This document shows positions 1-12,210 of a DNA stretch of 64,000 nt, piece after piece (within the stretch, counting starts at the first letter, position 1; each line of letters opens with the position of its first letter). The stretch spans positions 38,540,194-38,604,193 of the forward strand of contig CP136069.1 of the NCBI GenBank assembly GCA_032622095.1, given 5' to 3'. Origin of the DNA: Siphonodentalium dalli (Eukaryota; Mollusca; Scaphopoda; Gadilida; Siphonodentaliidae). The position numbers and the translations under genes were made by a program. The notes beneath the pieces are model-generated. The model was not told the DNA's origin. It ran no database searches and saw only the letters and a program-made list of their open reading frames with translations.

Positions 1-1521
1 AAACATTAAAAGTTCTCTTCCTGCTGGATCGGTAAAAAGCGACATTAGCCAGTCAATATAGGTGATCGTGAATATGTGGCAGTGAGGCTCAAATTGCCTC
101 TACTCCTATCGTTAAGGCTACATACACATACAGACAATACGTTTACAACTTAAAGTCTGAAAGTAACGGTATGACATGTTCAGACTAAAACCGGACCATT
201 GTCATGTGCACATAAATTATAAGTACTTGTAATAGCGTGTGTACCCCTCCCTTCTCACACCCCTGAATCGAACGGAAATTTGATGGAAACAATTTGATGG
301 CGACAAAATGTTTCACCAAATGTTTGGTTGGCATCCGTGGTGCATGTCATATATATATATATATATATATACCAGCCAGATAAACATGTATCACTTAACA
401 TGGCCTATGAATAAACCCACTTGTATGACATGTTATAATCGATATATATACAATCAAATACATACAACTGAGCAGTATTTGTTACGTGCTTCATTTTGTA
501 CGTATGCATATAAATTGTATACTAGCAGTTATTATGTATATATGCAAAATTATTATGTTGGGTTTTATGTTTGAACATATAGGCCGGAGTCATCATCTCC
601 AGTTTAAACATCCGAGTTAAACCTGGTTTTAGACCTACATTGGTGGTCAAAGGGCGCATCTTGTCGTTCAGTTGTCATTTAGTTGATAACTCTATTCGAT
701 GGTATGAACATGCAGTCAAACTACCTTGTTACCAATCAGAACAATGTGCAGGCCGATAAAACGCTTATTGACACGCCATAAATTATCGCGAGCGATATGT
801 ATTCATTGAGAAACAAGTATCGCTCATGGACCACTAATCCATTCTTATTCTGCGTTTAAACAAATCTGCCAAAGGGCATGTCTCTCGACGCGAGTTTCAC
901 CACTTTGTTTGTGGTTTTCCGCAAGATGCTTTACCCGAAAAGACAAAAGTTGGTGTGTTTACATGTATGTTTATATAGACATAGTATGAGATCTGTCTAT
1001 CTATCCGTCCGTCCGTTCGCAATTTTTCGTCCTAACCCCAGAACCGCTGTTGTGGGTTAAGTAACTAGATAGAACAAGTTGTAACGAGCACATTTGTTTA
1101 TTGTTTTGTGTCTACTGATCGCCGCCAAAAGAGTAGCCGTTAACGTGTCACTTGCAACACTTAGGAAACAGCCGTCCACACCATACTGTGCCATAACCAA
1201 TAAAAAATCGAAGACTGCCCTCCTGCAATGTTTTTTTGTTCTTGAGGACACAATTGTCCCGGTTATTCACGCTGTTGGGGTAGGATTGTAATATATGACA
1301 ACTTCAGAAATTAGCAGTCTTCCGGGGACTTAGTATCGAACGTGTTTTTATTTTTGAAAACAATGAAAACTGGTTCAGCCAGTTACAGAGGTGTGTTGAC
1401 GATTTAAATGCAGACGGGGAACCACAGTGCAGTTATATTTGTCGTTAACTTCCTGTTGATCTCTCCAAGACAAAATCCATACATGGGAATGACATGACCA
1501 CCATCCGATTTTAAATGTGTG
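1..1521. other. AT-rich spacer, no gene seen
   Basis: Only short open frames occur, with no recognisable domain, splice pattern or RNA gene. One (AT)n tract lies at 349-371. Confidence 0.5.
349..371. repeat. (AT)n microsatellite
   Basis: An uninterrupted run of alternating A and T of about 23 bases. The short open frame across it is rich in Tyr-Ile purely because of this repeat. Confidence 0.9.
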
Positions 1522-1940
1522 GAATCGAATAACTTTATTCTCAATACTTGGATGCCATATGAGTTTGTTATTTTGTGCATAATATTAGATAATCCTTTAA
1601 TCAAAAACAATCATTTTTAGAACTGGAATTGCAAACAAATATCTTCGATCTGAATTGGCTGGAGGTGGCGAATAACTGTATTCTTCAAACTTGGGGTGGC
1701 GAATAACATTGGTCTTTAAACTCCGACGTAGATACGTTTCTAACTTTTTGTATTTGATTAGACGATCCTTCATTCATAAACAATCATTTCATAGAACTGG
1801 AAGTCGAATTGCGAATAAAAATCTGCGATCTGAAATTATGTATTGGTTGGTGGGTTGGCGGGGTGGTGAATAACTTTATTCTTAATACTTGGATATCAGA
1901 TAAGTTTCTTATGCTGTACATTACATTAGTCGATTGACAA
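1522..1940. repeat. Degenerate tandem repeat of about 170 bp
   Basis: The phrase GAATAACTTTATTCT...AATACTTGGAT recurs at about 1,527 and 1,867, with a related GAATAACATTGG start at 1,697. Between them AAACAATCATTT followed by AGAACTGGAA recurs. The units are diverged, so the array is old. No coding signal is seen. Confidence 0.6.
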
Positions 1941-1973
1941 TAGAGCCCAATTATTTAGCACAACCCATCCTGA

Positions 1974-2798
1974 TGTTGAAAATGAACATGCCATGCTGCT
2001 ACTAAGAAAAGTATACAAGGAACCAGTTTTTGAACAGTTGCCCCCACACTAGTGAAATCTATTTCATTCCTTGTATTGTCTTTAAGGTGTTTGATGAATG
2101 TTAATTAACCATAGAGTTAGAGATAGAACAAAATTTATTAAGGTTAACGAGCCATACAGCTCTAACGGCAAAATGAACAATGACCGTTTTCAACTATATC
2201 GGGTCTTGCGTACAATGTTATAAATCTATATTTTATCTGACAACCATAGACGTCACGTGACATTAAACCACATTAAATCACACCAACATCATAGTGAAAT
2301 CTATTTCATTCCTTGTATTGTCTTTAAGGTGTTTGATGAATGTCAATTAACCATAGAGTTAGAACAAAATTGATGAAGGTTAACTAGCCATACAGCTATA
2401 ACGGCAAAATGAACAATGACCGTTTTCAACTATATCGGGTCTTGCGTACAATGTTATAAATCTATATTTTGTCTGAGTTAAACAACCCACAATGTTAACT
2501 CCAACCTTCCTGAGCACATCTGCTGTTTCGACTGAACCAGTAAACAATAAAGGCAAGTGAACCGGATGATTTGGGGATATATGGCGGCTATTTGGGGTAG
2601 ATTTGGTCAAAAACATGCACAAAAATCCTCGAAAATATCCTGATTTTTGCTTAAGATGGCAGCCATCTTGGATTTGGAGATCACGTGACATTAAAACATT
2701 GGAATAGAGTGCAATTTCGATGTTGAAAATATGCATGCCATGCTTCTACTAAAAACTATACAAGGAACCAGTTTTTGAACAGTTGCCCCAACCCTAGT
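1974..2798. repeat. Nested direct duplications
   Basis: A segment of about 185 bp starting AGTGAAATCTATTTCATTCC occurs at 2,051-2,240 and again at 2,293-2,476. It is bracketed by two copies of a segment of about 80 bp (GTTGAAAAT...GAACAGTTGCCCC) at 1,974-2,052 and 2,719-2,798. The bracketing copies could be the ends of one old element or a segmental duplication. Confidence 0.75.
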
Positions 2799-2884
2799 AA
2801 ATGTCCCGTAGTAATATGGAAATCATTATTAATTTTGTTTAACCCCAACGGTTTCGTGATCATTTTACCTTAATAAAAATATGA

Positions 2885-3590
2885 TATATGTATCGCGCAT
2901 GGACCTCAACATTGCACTTTTTGTTGCTAAATCGGCTGCGTGGTCAGCACCATGGCAGTCACAAGGGACTGAATTCTCGTGCGGTGCCGCACAGCGGGCA
3001 TCTATATAGGACAGGGAGGCAACCATATAACCCGTTCCATATTTTCGAAAATAGGGCTGAAGTCGTGCATGGAGTGTCAAAATAGCCCCTTTTGATACTA
3101 AATCGGCTGCGTGGCCAGATCCATGGCGGCCACCCGTGAATTCTTGCATTTTCGTGCGGTGCCACCCAGCGGGCATCTATAGGACAGGGACGTGACTATA
3201 TAGCCCCTTCAAAATATTCGAAAATTGGTCTGAAGTCGTGCATGGAGACCAAATAGCACGTTTTGTTACTAAATCGGCTGCGTAGCCAGAACCATGGCGG
3301 CCACCCTGGAATCCTGGCATTGCCGTGCGGTGCCACCGAGCGGGCATCTTATATATGACAGGGGCACGACCATATATATACACGGAAGGATTCCCTTGTG
3401 ACTGCAATGGTTCTGGCCACGCAGCCGATTTAGCAACAAAAATTGCAATGTTGAGCTCCGTGCACAACTTCAGCCCAATTATCGAACATTTGGAAGGGGT
3501 TATATGGTTGCGTCCCTGTCCCGTTGACGCCCACTGAGTGGCACCGCATGCAAATGCAAGGATTCCCAGGAGGCCGCCATGCTTCTAGCT
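2885..3590. repeat. 171-bp tandem repeat with an inverted final part
   Basis: Three forward units begin at about 2,929, 3,102 and 3,271 with AAATCGGCTGCGT followed by CCATGG. They share the phrases GTGCGGTGCC, AGCGGGCATCT and GACAGGG. From about 3,380 to 3,590 the same phrases run in reverse complement (GGCCACGCAGCCGATTT, GTCCCTGTCC, GAGTGGCACCGCATGC). Overlapping open frames on both strands are by-products of the repeat. Confidence 0.8.
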
Positions 3591-4080
3591 ACGTAATCAT
3601 GTTTATGGGCTGCGAAACGGTTTTCAAAAACATTTCTTTGTTTTTTTGTAACATCTCCCAGTCTGTTGTTGAAAATACGTAAGAGTTTTAGGTCCTGATG
3701 GATCTGGGTTTTCTCTATCCATATTGTCGATTTAATTGTTTAAATACCAGAGGAGCAGATGGTGGCGATTTTCTGCTATGTCTATATAGTGGTATAAACG
3801 ATACGACGTCACGATATCGGGAAGAGAAGTCCCAGAACCCAAGATACTGGCAGGTATACCACGATGAGATCAGTGAAACCCACTTGAAATCCTAAACGCT
3901 CTGTATAGTCACACCGACTATCGACCCATTGGCCAAAGCCGGGACTATAGCCTATAGTACATGTATGAGGTGGCGCGGCTTTACCAAATTAATTGTCAAC
4001 ACACCTCATCCCACACGGACAACATCTTCATGTATACGGTATTTTTATTTGTTTATATCTGCATTAAGTATACACTAATA
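3591..4080. other. Spacer, nothing recognised
   Basis: No gene, RNA or clear repeat was identified. A 65-residue open frame at 3,698-3,895 has no recognisable motif. Confidence 0.4.
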
Positions 4081-4139
4081 CTATAAAACAAGTTGATTAT
4101 ACGGTGACAGTCTTGATTTCTTGTTTACACTCAGACAGG

Positions 4140-4696
4140 ATGTCATCCGGAAAACTAGCAATTTATTTGTGCCTAATATTCAGCCAACTTAAGTCGGACA
4201 ACGATTCCAACATTTATAACCAAAATATGCAATATATGTATATAGTCATTCTCCAAGACAATGCCAATTTGTATTGTAATAATCAATCGGATAGGAATTT
4301 CATGAAAGCATTGTCATTCTGTGTACGTAGCATCAATTATAAGACTGGAGCTATATTTCAGCCTTTTCTATACATGCCCAGCGATACCTATATCGATTGG
4401 CATGTGTCCCTCGTCAAAGTTTCAACAGGAAGGGGATCCGGATGTTGAAATGTAAACCGTTGAAAGAAGCACTCAATGTGATAACTACAAAAGGCTTTTA
4501 CCACCCAAGGCGCACCTGTTATTCTGGAAATCCATATATTAATCTTATGAGACTGGTGGCAGCGAACAGAATTGGAGAGGTGATTAAAAATAACTCTATA
4601 GATACTGACACACAATGTTCTGTTGAAATGAATCTCCTAATTGAAAATACCGCTAGGTTTATCGACGCTCCGTGGGTCTACTTGGATAGATCTTGA
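4140..4696 (+). pseudogene. Unrecognised ORF pair, possible secreted protein
   Basis: An ATG at 4,140 opens a frame of about 102 codons ending at 4,448. Its first residues contain a short hydrophobic run (LAIYLCLIF) that could act as a signal peptide. A TATAAAA motif lies at 4,082-4,088, about 50 bp upstream. Around 4,400-4,440 a second frame takes over and stays open to 4,696, so one indel would join the two into about 185 residues. I recognise no family. Several Cys residues and acidic stretches are present, but codon evidence is weak. It may be a young pseudogene, an exon with a sequencing error, or chance. The start was chosen because it places the hydrophobic run at the N-terminus; another in-frame ATG lies at 4,104. 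Confidence 0.25.
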
Positions 4697-5518
4697 AACT
4701 TATGATGCAGAATAGCTTTTACCTCCCTTTAACTCAATTGGAAATTAATTGATCAATCTTGGCATATATCACAAAGAAATGGGTTCATCGTCCAAACCAT
4801 GACTAAAACGCACACTGCCATACATATTTAATAGAAAACATTTTTGACATAGCATCATACATCCTGGGACCCAACTTTAGCCCGAGCCTGTGTACATATT
4901 CCGTCATTTTCTAGTCATTTTTTTTTTAATTTGGCACAGATATTAAACATCGTTGGAACCTGCAATTCTGAGTTTGGTTGGAACCATTTTTGTCGAGTTC
5001 TTGTCATTTTTGCCGACTTTTCTAGCTCGTTAGCGCAATAACTTGAACAAATATTAACCGATTTTAACAATGTTTTGCGTAAGAGCTATTTAAAAAAAAT
5101 TCGAAAACCAGACTTATCCGATCTTTTCTACCGCAATTATGGCCCCTAGTTTGACGAATTTTCTTGATTTTCAACATTTGAGGTTTCCGGATGATGACAT
5201 TTATTCCGGACATATCCAATCCTTCAGTTAGCCACCGTCTCCAGGGACATTGTGGTCGGTCGACCTTTTATTTAATATGATTTGGTGTATCATTTCTAGA
5301 TGAAGACAATCCAACTCGACCACCCATCGGACACTTGAATTATTCTAAACCACACAACTATCGGCATTGCCGCGCCGTATATATCAGTACCGATTCCTAG
5401 AATATATCCACGGTCCCCACACTACTTTCCCACCCATCGGAAACATGAATTATCAAAAAAATGCTCTTCATTGTTCGGTCCACAAAATTTTAGGAGACAA
5501 CGATACGATTAGGTGCCA
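4697..5518. other. AT-rich spacer
   Basis: No open frame of note. The text at 4,920-5,070 (AATATTAACCGATTTTAACAATG, split by mismatches) resembles the phrase repeated at 63.2-63.4 kb, so it is probably a remnant of the same dispersed repeat. Confidence 0.4.
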
Positions 5519-5893
5519 TTAACTTAGGCTGAATAGGTCACTCTCACCGGTTTTCTGTGATAAAGTTACCCAGGTTCCTAATTTTGTGATAAAGTTACCC
5601 AGGTTGGTGAGAATTGTGATAAAGTTACCCAGGTTAAGCAAATCTCACAATATCAACTCGATTTAAAAGTGACAGAGGGGAATAATGTTCAGTTTTGGCA
5701 AGTAATAGCCCTTATCAAGCATAAATTAAGACATATCACAAAAATCAATAATTTGTTGCTAAACATGAACTATTATTAACCTGGGTAACTTTATCACATT
5801 CTTCTCCAACCTGGGTAACTTTATCACAATTTCAGGAACCTGGGTAACTTTGTCACAGAAAACCGATGAGAGTGACCTATTCAGCTTAACTTA
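5519..5893. mobile_element. MITE with 8-bp TSD and iterated subterminal repeats
   Basis: The element spans 5,527-5,885 and is flanked by the direct repeat TTAACTTA (5,519-5,526 and 5,886-5,893). Its long imperfect inverted ends start GGCTGAATAGGTCACTCTCA on the left and lack the first G on the right. Each arm carries three copies of TGTGATAAAGTTACCCAGGTT, spaced irregularly, in opposite orientation in the two arms. The centre is AT-rich and non-coding. An 8-bp duplication fits hAT-like transposition, but no transposase is present to confirm the superfamily. Iterated subterminal motifs are known transposase binding sites in hAT elements. Confidence 0.8.
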
Positions 5894-6385
5894 GCAGGTA
5901 TAATTCCATGCGCATTAAGATTCGTCGACTAAGATTGTTACAAGTAACACCACCAGGGAGATACAGCTGCACCTATGTAGCCTCTGATGTCTACATATAT
6001 AGAGTACGGTACATACAGTTTGCATTGGTGTGTGGCACCGTGGTACGGTATATATCATCTCATTCAAAACCAGCTAAATAATCTTTTAATTCTTATTTTT
6101 TTTTAAACACAGATTCACCCATATTAGCATTGCACTGTATCAACCCAATTTATTGTGCTGTAATGCCGTTGAAGGTTTTTTGTGAGTTTGTCAGTAGCTT
6201 CATATCTGCCCTTACACAAGTTCCATGAATTCCGTTACTAGTTCCCAGACCAACCCCAGTTTCTAGTTCCCAGTTCTCATAATATGATAACAATCGTTAC
6301 TGAATCGCCCACATGTATGTATGCGTAATCACAGCAGCTACGGTGTCATCCTTTCTGGATTCTTCTTGTGCCGCGACTAGTCCAT
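5894..6385. other. Spacer, nothing recognised
   Basis: No gene-like signal is seen in this interval. Confidence 0.4.
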
Positions 6386-6620
6386 GAGGAATCTAATGGT
6401 GTGGTTTATAGACGTCAATAGTGGCGCCATTTGAGTCAGGGATGCATGGAAGGGGAGAGGTGCACAATAATTAATAAACCTGTTTAGCGCCGATTTCCAC
6501 AAAGTTGATACACATTCTTCTCTATGAAACGAGGAATCTAATCGTGTGCTTTCAAGATGGCAAAAGTGGCGCTATTTGAGTCAGGGGTGCAGTGCAGGGA
6601 GAGGGGTACCAAAATCGCAC
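6386..6620. repeat. 145-bp direct repeat (two units)
   Basis: GAGGAATCTAAT begins units at 6,386 and 6,531. Both continue into AGTGGCGC, ATTTGAGTCAGGG and GGAGAGG. The second unit runs into unique sequence. Confidence 0.65.
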
Positions 6621-6812
6621 TTCCGCAAAAAGCCAATTTGGCATTTTTGGCGGATATGTTTTTCGGTGGTTACCATGGCAACCATGGGCTTTCTCTAGCA
6701 TGGCATGATATCCAAATCCACAAGATATCACCTCAGGATATTGTATACAAAGTTTGTTGCTTTTACCTTAAAATGCACGATTCACCCTTTTTTTGACACG
6801 GAGCCGCCCTAC

Positions 6813-8536
6813 TATCAGCCCTAATTACAATTTAACCCCACGCAGCTGGATTTCTACAGCACGAGGTCAGCACGGGTCCCGACATATTCGTCGTGATTTC
6901 ATATAAATTGTCATTTCTACCTAATTTCGAGGTGCCAGGACACTCTACAGAGATATCCCTCCACATTAGTTGATGCAAATGTGTAGAAAGTGTGACCGCT
7001 GGTAGTGGAAAACCACCCCACGCAGTTGAAATTTGGTAAAAACAGGTCATCACGGACTTCAATACGTCTATGTACAAACCGAACATTATCGCTATTATGG
7101 CCCGTTTTAGGGCTCCAGGACACTCCACACGCATAACCCACGAACATAGCAGGTATGTCATTGTGGTCAACACATCAGCCCTAATTACAATTTAACCCCA
7201 CGCAGCTGGATTTCTACAGCACGAGGTCAGCACGGGTCCCGACATATTCGTCGCGATTTCATATAAATTGTCATTTCTACCTAATTTCGAGGTGACAGGA
7301 CACTCTACAGAGATATCCCTCCACATTAGTTGATGCATATGTGTAGACAGTGTGACCGCTGGTAGTGGAAAACCACCCCACGCAGTTGAAATTTGTTAAA
7401 AACAGGTCATCACGGACTTCAATACGTCTATGTACAAACCGAACATTATCGCTATTATGGCCCGTTTTAGGGCTCCAGGACACTCCACACGCATAACCCA
7501 CGAACATAACAGGTATGTCATTGTGGTCAACACATCAGCCCTAATTACAATTTAACCCCACGCAGCTGGATTTCTACAGCACGAGGTCAGCACGAGTCCC
7601 GACATATTCGTCGTGATTTCATATAAATTGTAATTTCTACCTAATTTCGAGGTGCCAGGACACTCTACAGAGATATCCCTCCACATTAGTTGATGCATAT
7701 GTGTAGACAGTATGACCGCTGGTAGTGGAAAACCACCCCACGCAGTTGAAATTTGGTAAAAACAGGTCATCACGGACTTCAATACGTCTATGTACAAACC
7801 GAACATTATCGATATGGCCCGTTTTTGGGGCTCCATGACACTCCACACGCATAACCCACGAACATAACAGGTTTGTCATTGTGGTCAACACATCAGCCCC
7901 AATTACAATTTAACCCCATGCAGCCGGATTTCTAGAGCACGAGGTCAGCACGGGTCCCGACATATTCGTCGTGATTTCATATAAATTGTCATTTTAACCT
8001 AATTTCGAGGTGCCAGGACACTCTACAGAGATATCCCTCCACATTAGTTGATGCATATTTGTCGACAGTGTGACCGCTGGTAGTGGAAAACCACCCCACG
8101 CAGTTGAAATTTGGTAAAAACAGGTCATCACGTACTTCAATACGTCTATGTACAACCGAACATTATCGCTATTATGGCCCGTTTTTAGGGCTCCAGGACA
8201 CTCCACACGCATAACCCACGAACATAACAGGTACGTCATTGTGGTCAACACATCAGCCCTAATTACAATTTAACCCCACGCAGCTGGATTTCTATAGCAC
8301 GAGGTCAGCACGGGTCACGACATATTCGTCGTGATTTCATATAGATTGGCATTTCTACCTAATTTCGAGGTACCAGGACACTCTACAGAGATATCCCTCC
8401 ACATTAGTTGATGCATATTTGTAGAGAGTGTGACCGCTGGTAGTGGAAAACCATCCCACGCAATTGAAATTTGGTAAAAACAGGTCATCACGTACTTCAA
8501 TACGTCTATGTACAAACCGAACGTTTTCGCTATTAT
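6813..8536 (-). repeat. 361-bp satellite array, left arm
   Basis: Just under five units of about 358-360 bp start at about 6,813, 7,173, 7,533, 7,892 and 8,252 with ATCAGCCCTAATTACAATTT (third position of some copies varies). Units are closely similar and differ by scattered substitutions. Each contains 63-113-codon open frames on the minus strand. The frames overlap each other in different phases and end inside the unit, as expected for a homogenised repeat with few stops. The last unit is cut at CGCTATTAT (8,536), where the orientation flips. Confidence 0.95.
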
Positions 8537-11146
8537 CAACTAATGTGGAGGGATATCTCTGTAGAGTGTCCTGGCACCTCGAAATTAGGTAGAAATGACA
8601 ATTTATATGAAATCACGACGAATATGTCGGGACCCGTGCTGACCTCGTGCTGTAGAAGTCCAGCTTCGTGGGGTTAAATTGTAATTAGGGCTGATGTGTT
8701 GACCACAATGACATACCTGTTATGTTCGTGGGTTATGCGTGTGGAGTGTCATGGAGCCCTATAAAAACGGGCCATAATAGCGATAATGTTCGGTTTGTAC
8801 ATAGACGTATTGAAGTCCGTGATGACCTGTTTTTACCAAATTTCAACTGCATGGGGTGGTTTTCCACTACCAGCGGTCACACTGTCTACACATATGCATC
8901 AACTAATGAGGAGGGATATCTCTGTAGAGTGTCCTGGTACCTCGAAATTAGGTAGAAATGACAATTTATATGAAATCACGACGAATATGTCGGGACCCGT
9001 GCTGACCTCGTGCTTTAGAAATCCAGCTGCGTGGGGTTAAAGTGTAATTAGGGCTGATGTGTTGACCACAATGACATACCTGTTATGTTCGTGGTTTATG
9101 CGTGTGGAGTGTCCTGGGACCCTTAAAACGGGCCACAATAGCGATAATGTTTGGTTTGTACATAGACGTATTGAAGTCCGTGATGACCCGTTTTTACCAA
9201 ATTTCAACTGCGTGGGGTGGTTTTCCACTACCATCGGTCACACTGTCTACACATATGCATCAACTAATGCGGAGGGATATCTCTGTAGAGTGTCCTGGCA
9301 CCTCGAAATTAGGTAGAAATAACAATTTATATGAAATCACGACGAATATGTCGGGACCCGTGCTGACCTCGTGCTGTAGAAATCCAGCTGCGTGGGGTTA
9401 AATTGTAATTAGGGCTGATGTGTTGACCACAGTGACATACCTGTTATGTTCGTGGGTTTTTCGTGTGGAGTGTCCTGGAGCCCTAAAAACGGGCCATAAT
9501 AGCGATAATGTTCGGTTTGTACATAGACGTATTGAAGTCCGTGATGACCTGTTTTTACCAAATTTCAACTGCGTGGGGTGGTTTTCCACTACCAGCGGTC
9601 ACACTGTCTACACATATGCATCAACTAATGTGGAGGGATATCTCTGTAGAGTGTCCTGTCACCTCGAAATTAGGTAGAAATGACAATTTATATGAAATCA
9701 CGACGAATATGTCGGGACCCGTGCTGGCCTCGTGCTGTAGAAATCCAGCTGCGTGGGGTTAAATTGTAATTAGGGCTATTGTGTTGACCACAATGACATA
9801 CCTGTTATGTTCGTGGGTTATGCGTGTGGAGTGTCCTGGAGCCCTAAAAACGGGCCATAATAGCGATAATGTTTGGTTTGTACATAGACGTATTGAAGTC
9901 CGTGATGACCTGTTTTTACCAAATTTCAACTGCGTGGGGTGGTTTTCCACTACCAGCGGTCACACTGTCTACACATATGCATCGACTAATGTGGAGGGAT
10001 ATCTCTGTATAGTGTCCTGGCACGTCGAAATTAGGTAGAAATGACAATTTATATGAAATCACGACGAATATGTCGGGACCCGTTCTGACCTCGTGCTGTA
10101 GAAATCCAGCTGCGTGGGGTTAAATTGTAATTAGGGCTATTGTGTTGACCACAATGACATACCTGTTATGTTCGTGGGTTATGCGTGTGGAGTGTCCTGG
10201 GGCCCTAAAACGGGCCATAATAGCGATAATGTTCGGTTTGTACATAGACGTATTGAAGTCCGTGATGACCTGTTTTTACCAAATTTCAACTGCATGGGGT
10301 GGTTTTCCACTACCATCGGTCACACTGTCTACACATATGCATCAACTAATGAGGAGGGATATCTCTGTAGAGTGTCCTGGTACCTCGAAATTAGGTAGAA
10401 ATGACAATTTATATGAAATCACGACGAATATGTCGGGACCCGTGCTGACCTCGTGCTTTAGAATTCCAGCTGCGTGGGTTTAAATTGTAATTAGGGCTGA
10501 TGTGTTGACCACAATGACATACCTGTTATGTTCGTGGGTTATGCGCGTGGAGTGTCCTGGAGCCCTAAAAACGGGCCATAATAGCGATAATGTTCGGTTT
10601 GTACATAGACGTATTGAAGTCCGTGATGACCTGTTTTTACCAAATTTCAACAGCGTGGGGTGGTTTTCCACTACCAGCGGTCACACTCTCTACACATATG
10701 TATCAACTAATGTGGAGGGATATCTCTGTAGAGTGTCCTGGCACCTCGAAATAAGGTAGAAATGACAATTTATATGAAATCACGACGAATATGTCGGGAC
10801 CCGTGCTGACCTCGTGCTGTAGAAATCCAGCTGCGTGGGGTTAAATTGTAATTAGGGCTGATGTGTTGACCACAATGACATACCTGTTATGTTCGTGGGT
10901 TATGCGTGTGGAGTGTCCTGGAGCCCTAAAAACGGGCCATAATAGCGATAATGTTCGGTTTGTACATAGACGTATTGAAGTCCGTGATGACCTGTTTTTA
11001 CCAATTTTCAACAGCGTGGGGTGGTTTTCCACTACCAGCGGTCACACCCTCTATACATATGCATTAACTAATGTGGTGGGATAACTCTGTAGAGTCTCCT
11101 GGCACCTAGAAAAGTAAGTAAGTAAAACGACAATTTATATGAAACT
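8537..11146 (+). repeat. 361-bp satellite array, right arm
   Basis: Just over seven units run in the opposite orientation to the left arm. The phrase GTTGACCACA recurs at 8,698, 9,061, 9,422, 9,783, 10,144, 10,504 and 10,865, giving a period of 360-363 bp. The arm starts inside a unit at CAACTAATGTGGAGGG. It decays after about 11,090 and stops at ATATGAAA (11,146), where a Helitron-like end begins. The 85-codon open frame repeated in each unit is a shared feature of the copies. It has no recognisable domain and I do not call it a gene. Confidence 0.95.
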
Positions 11147-11979
11147 AGCTGATGTGCCCGACTTCGTCCGGGCTATTTAGGGATTTCTTAGTGATCGCCT
11201 TCGTCTGGACTAACTATTGCTCGATCGGTAGCAAAGTAGGCCTACATATCAAATTTGATTCGAATCGGTCGAGGTTCAGAAACATGCCTATATGAGCGTA
11301 CATGGTCAAGGTGAAGGACATTGTCGTACGTTAAATTGGACTTGCCCATATAGTTCCCGGGATCAGATTAGGTCCAGAACATGCCTATATGAGCGTATAT
11401 GAGCGAGGTAACGTTCAGGGACACGACCGCGCGTGAAATTGGACCCGTCCATATTGTACCCGGGATTAAAGTAGTCATACATACCAAATTTGAGCCGGAT
11501 CGGTAAATATCAAGAAACATGTCTGTATGACCGATGTCAAGGTCAATGTCAGGGACGCATCGCAAGTGAAATTGGACCCGCCCATATTGTTTCCGGGATC
11601 AAAGTAGGCCTATATACAAAATTTGAGTCGGATCGATCGAGGTTCAGAAACATGCCTATATGAGCGAATATGAGCGAGCTCAAGGTCAAGGTCAATAACA
11701 CGTTCCCAGGTGCAATTGGTCCAGCCCAAATTGTTCCCGGGATCAAAGTAGGCATACATAACAAATTTGAGTGGGATCGGTCAAGGTCCAGAAACATGCC
11801 GACATGAGCATATACATGTATGAGAGAGGTCAAGGTCAAGGACGCGATGGCACGTGAAATTTGACCCACCCGTATTGTTCCCGGGATCAAAGTTTGCCTA
11901 CATATTAAATTTCAGACGGATCGGTCGAGGTCCAGAAACATGCCTACATGAGCATATATGAGCGAGGTCAAGGTCAAGG
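11147..11979 (-). mobile_element. Helitron-like element inserted in the satellite
   Basis: Read on the minus strand, the end at 11,147 has the hairpin CCCGGACGAAGTCGGG, eight bases, then CTAG followed by host T. This is the 3' signature of Helitrons (hairpin then CTRR, insertion between A and T). The body is a tandem repeat of about 115-150 bp rich in GGGATCAAAGTAGGC, AACATGCCTA, and the site TCAAGGTCA (about five exact copies). The satellite resumes at about 11,980, so the element sits in a recognisable host site ATATGAAA|TCACGAC. The far (5') junction is eroded and no 5' TC end could be fixed. No Rep/helicase is encoded, so it is non-autonomous. Confidence 0.6.
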
Positions 11980-12110
11980 CTAATGTCGGGACTAGTGCTG
12001 ACCTCGTTCTGAAAAGTCTGGGCTCTGTGGGGTATTATTTTAATTACCACTGGTGCGCTGACCACAATGACATATTTATGATGTCGGTGGGTATATACGA
12101 TCTGATCGCG
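11980..12110 (+). repeat. Satellite remnant beyond the insertion
   Basis: Text from ATGTCGGGAC through GTGCTGACCTCGT and GACCACAATGACAT matches the right-arm unit with many substitutions. It shows that the array once continued past the inserted element. Confidence 0.75.
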
Positions 12111-12178
12111 ATTTACGATCGCGATCGCGGGGCGCGATCGCGGTACGCGGTTGGCTAACAGAATCGTACATCTCTAGC

Positions 12179-12210
<32 letters not shown>

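Noticed and set aside
5545-5840. Regular 21-base repeats resembling a CRISPR array
   Set aside because: The repeats lie in two opposed sets of three inside a MITE with a target duplication, spacers are unequal, and the DNA is eukaryotic.
6832-11084. Many open frames of 63-113 codons on both strands counted as a gene family
   Set aside because: They are the same satellite unit read in overlapping frames, with no domain, start context or splice evidence.
12111-12150. GCGATCGC cluster as a cyanobacterial-type HIP1 array or contamination
   Set aside because: It is confined to 40 bases and continuous with animal satellite and microsatellite sequence.
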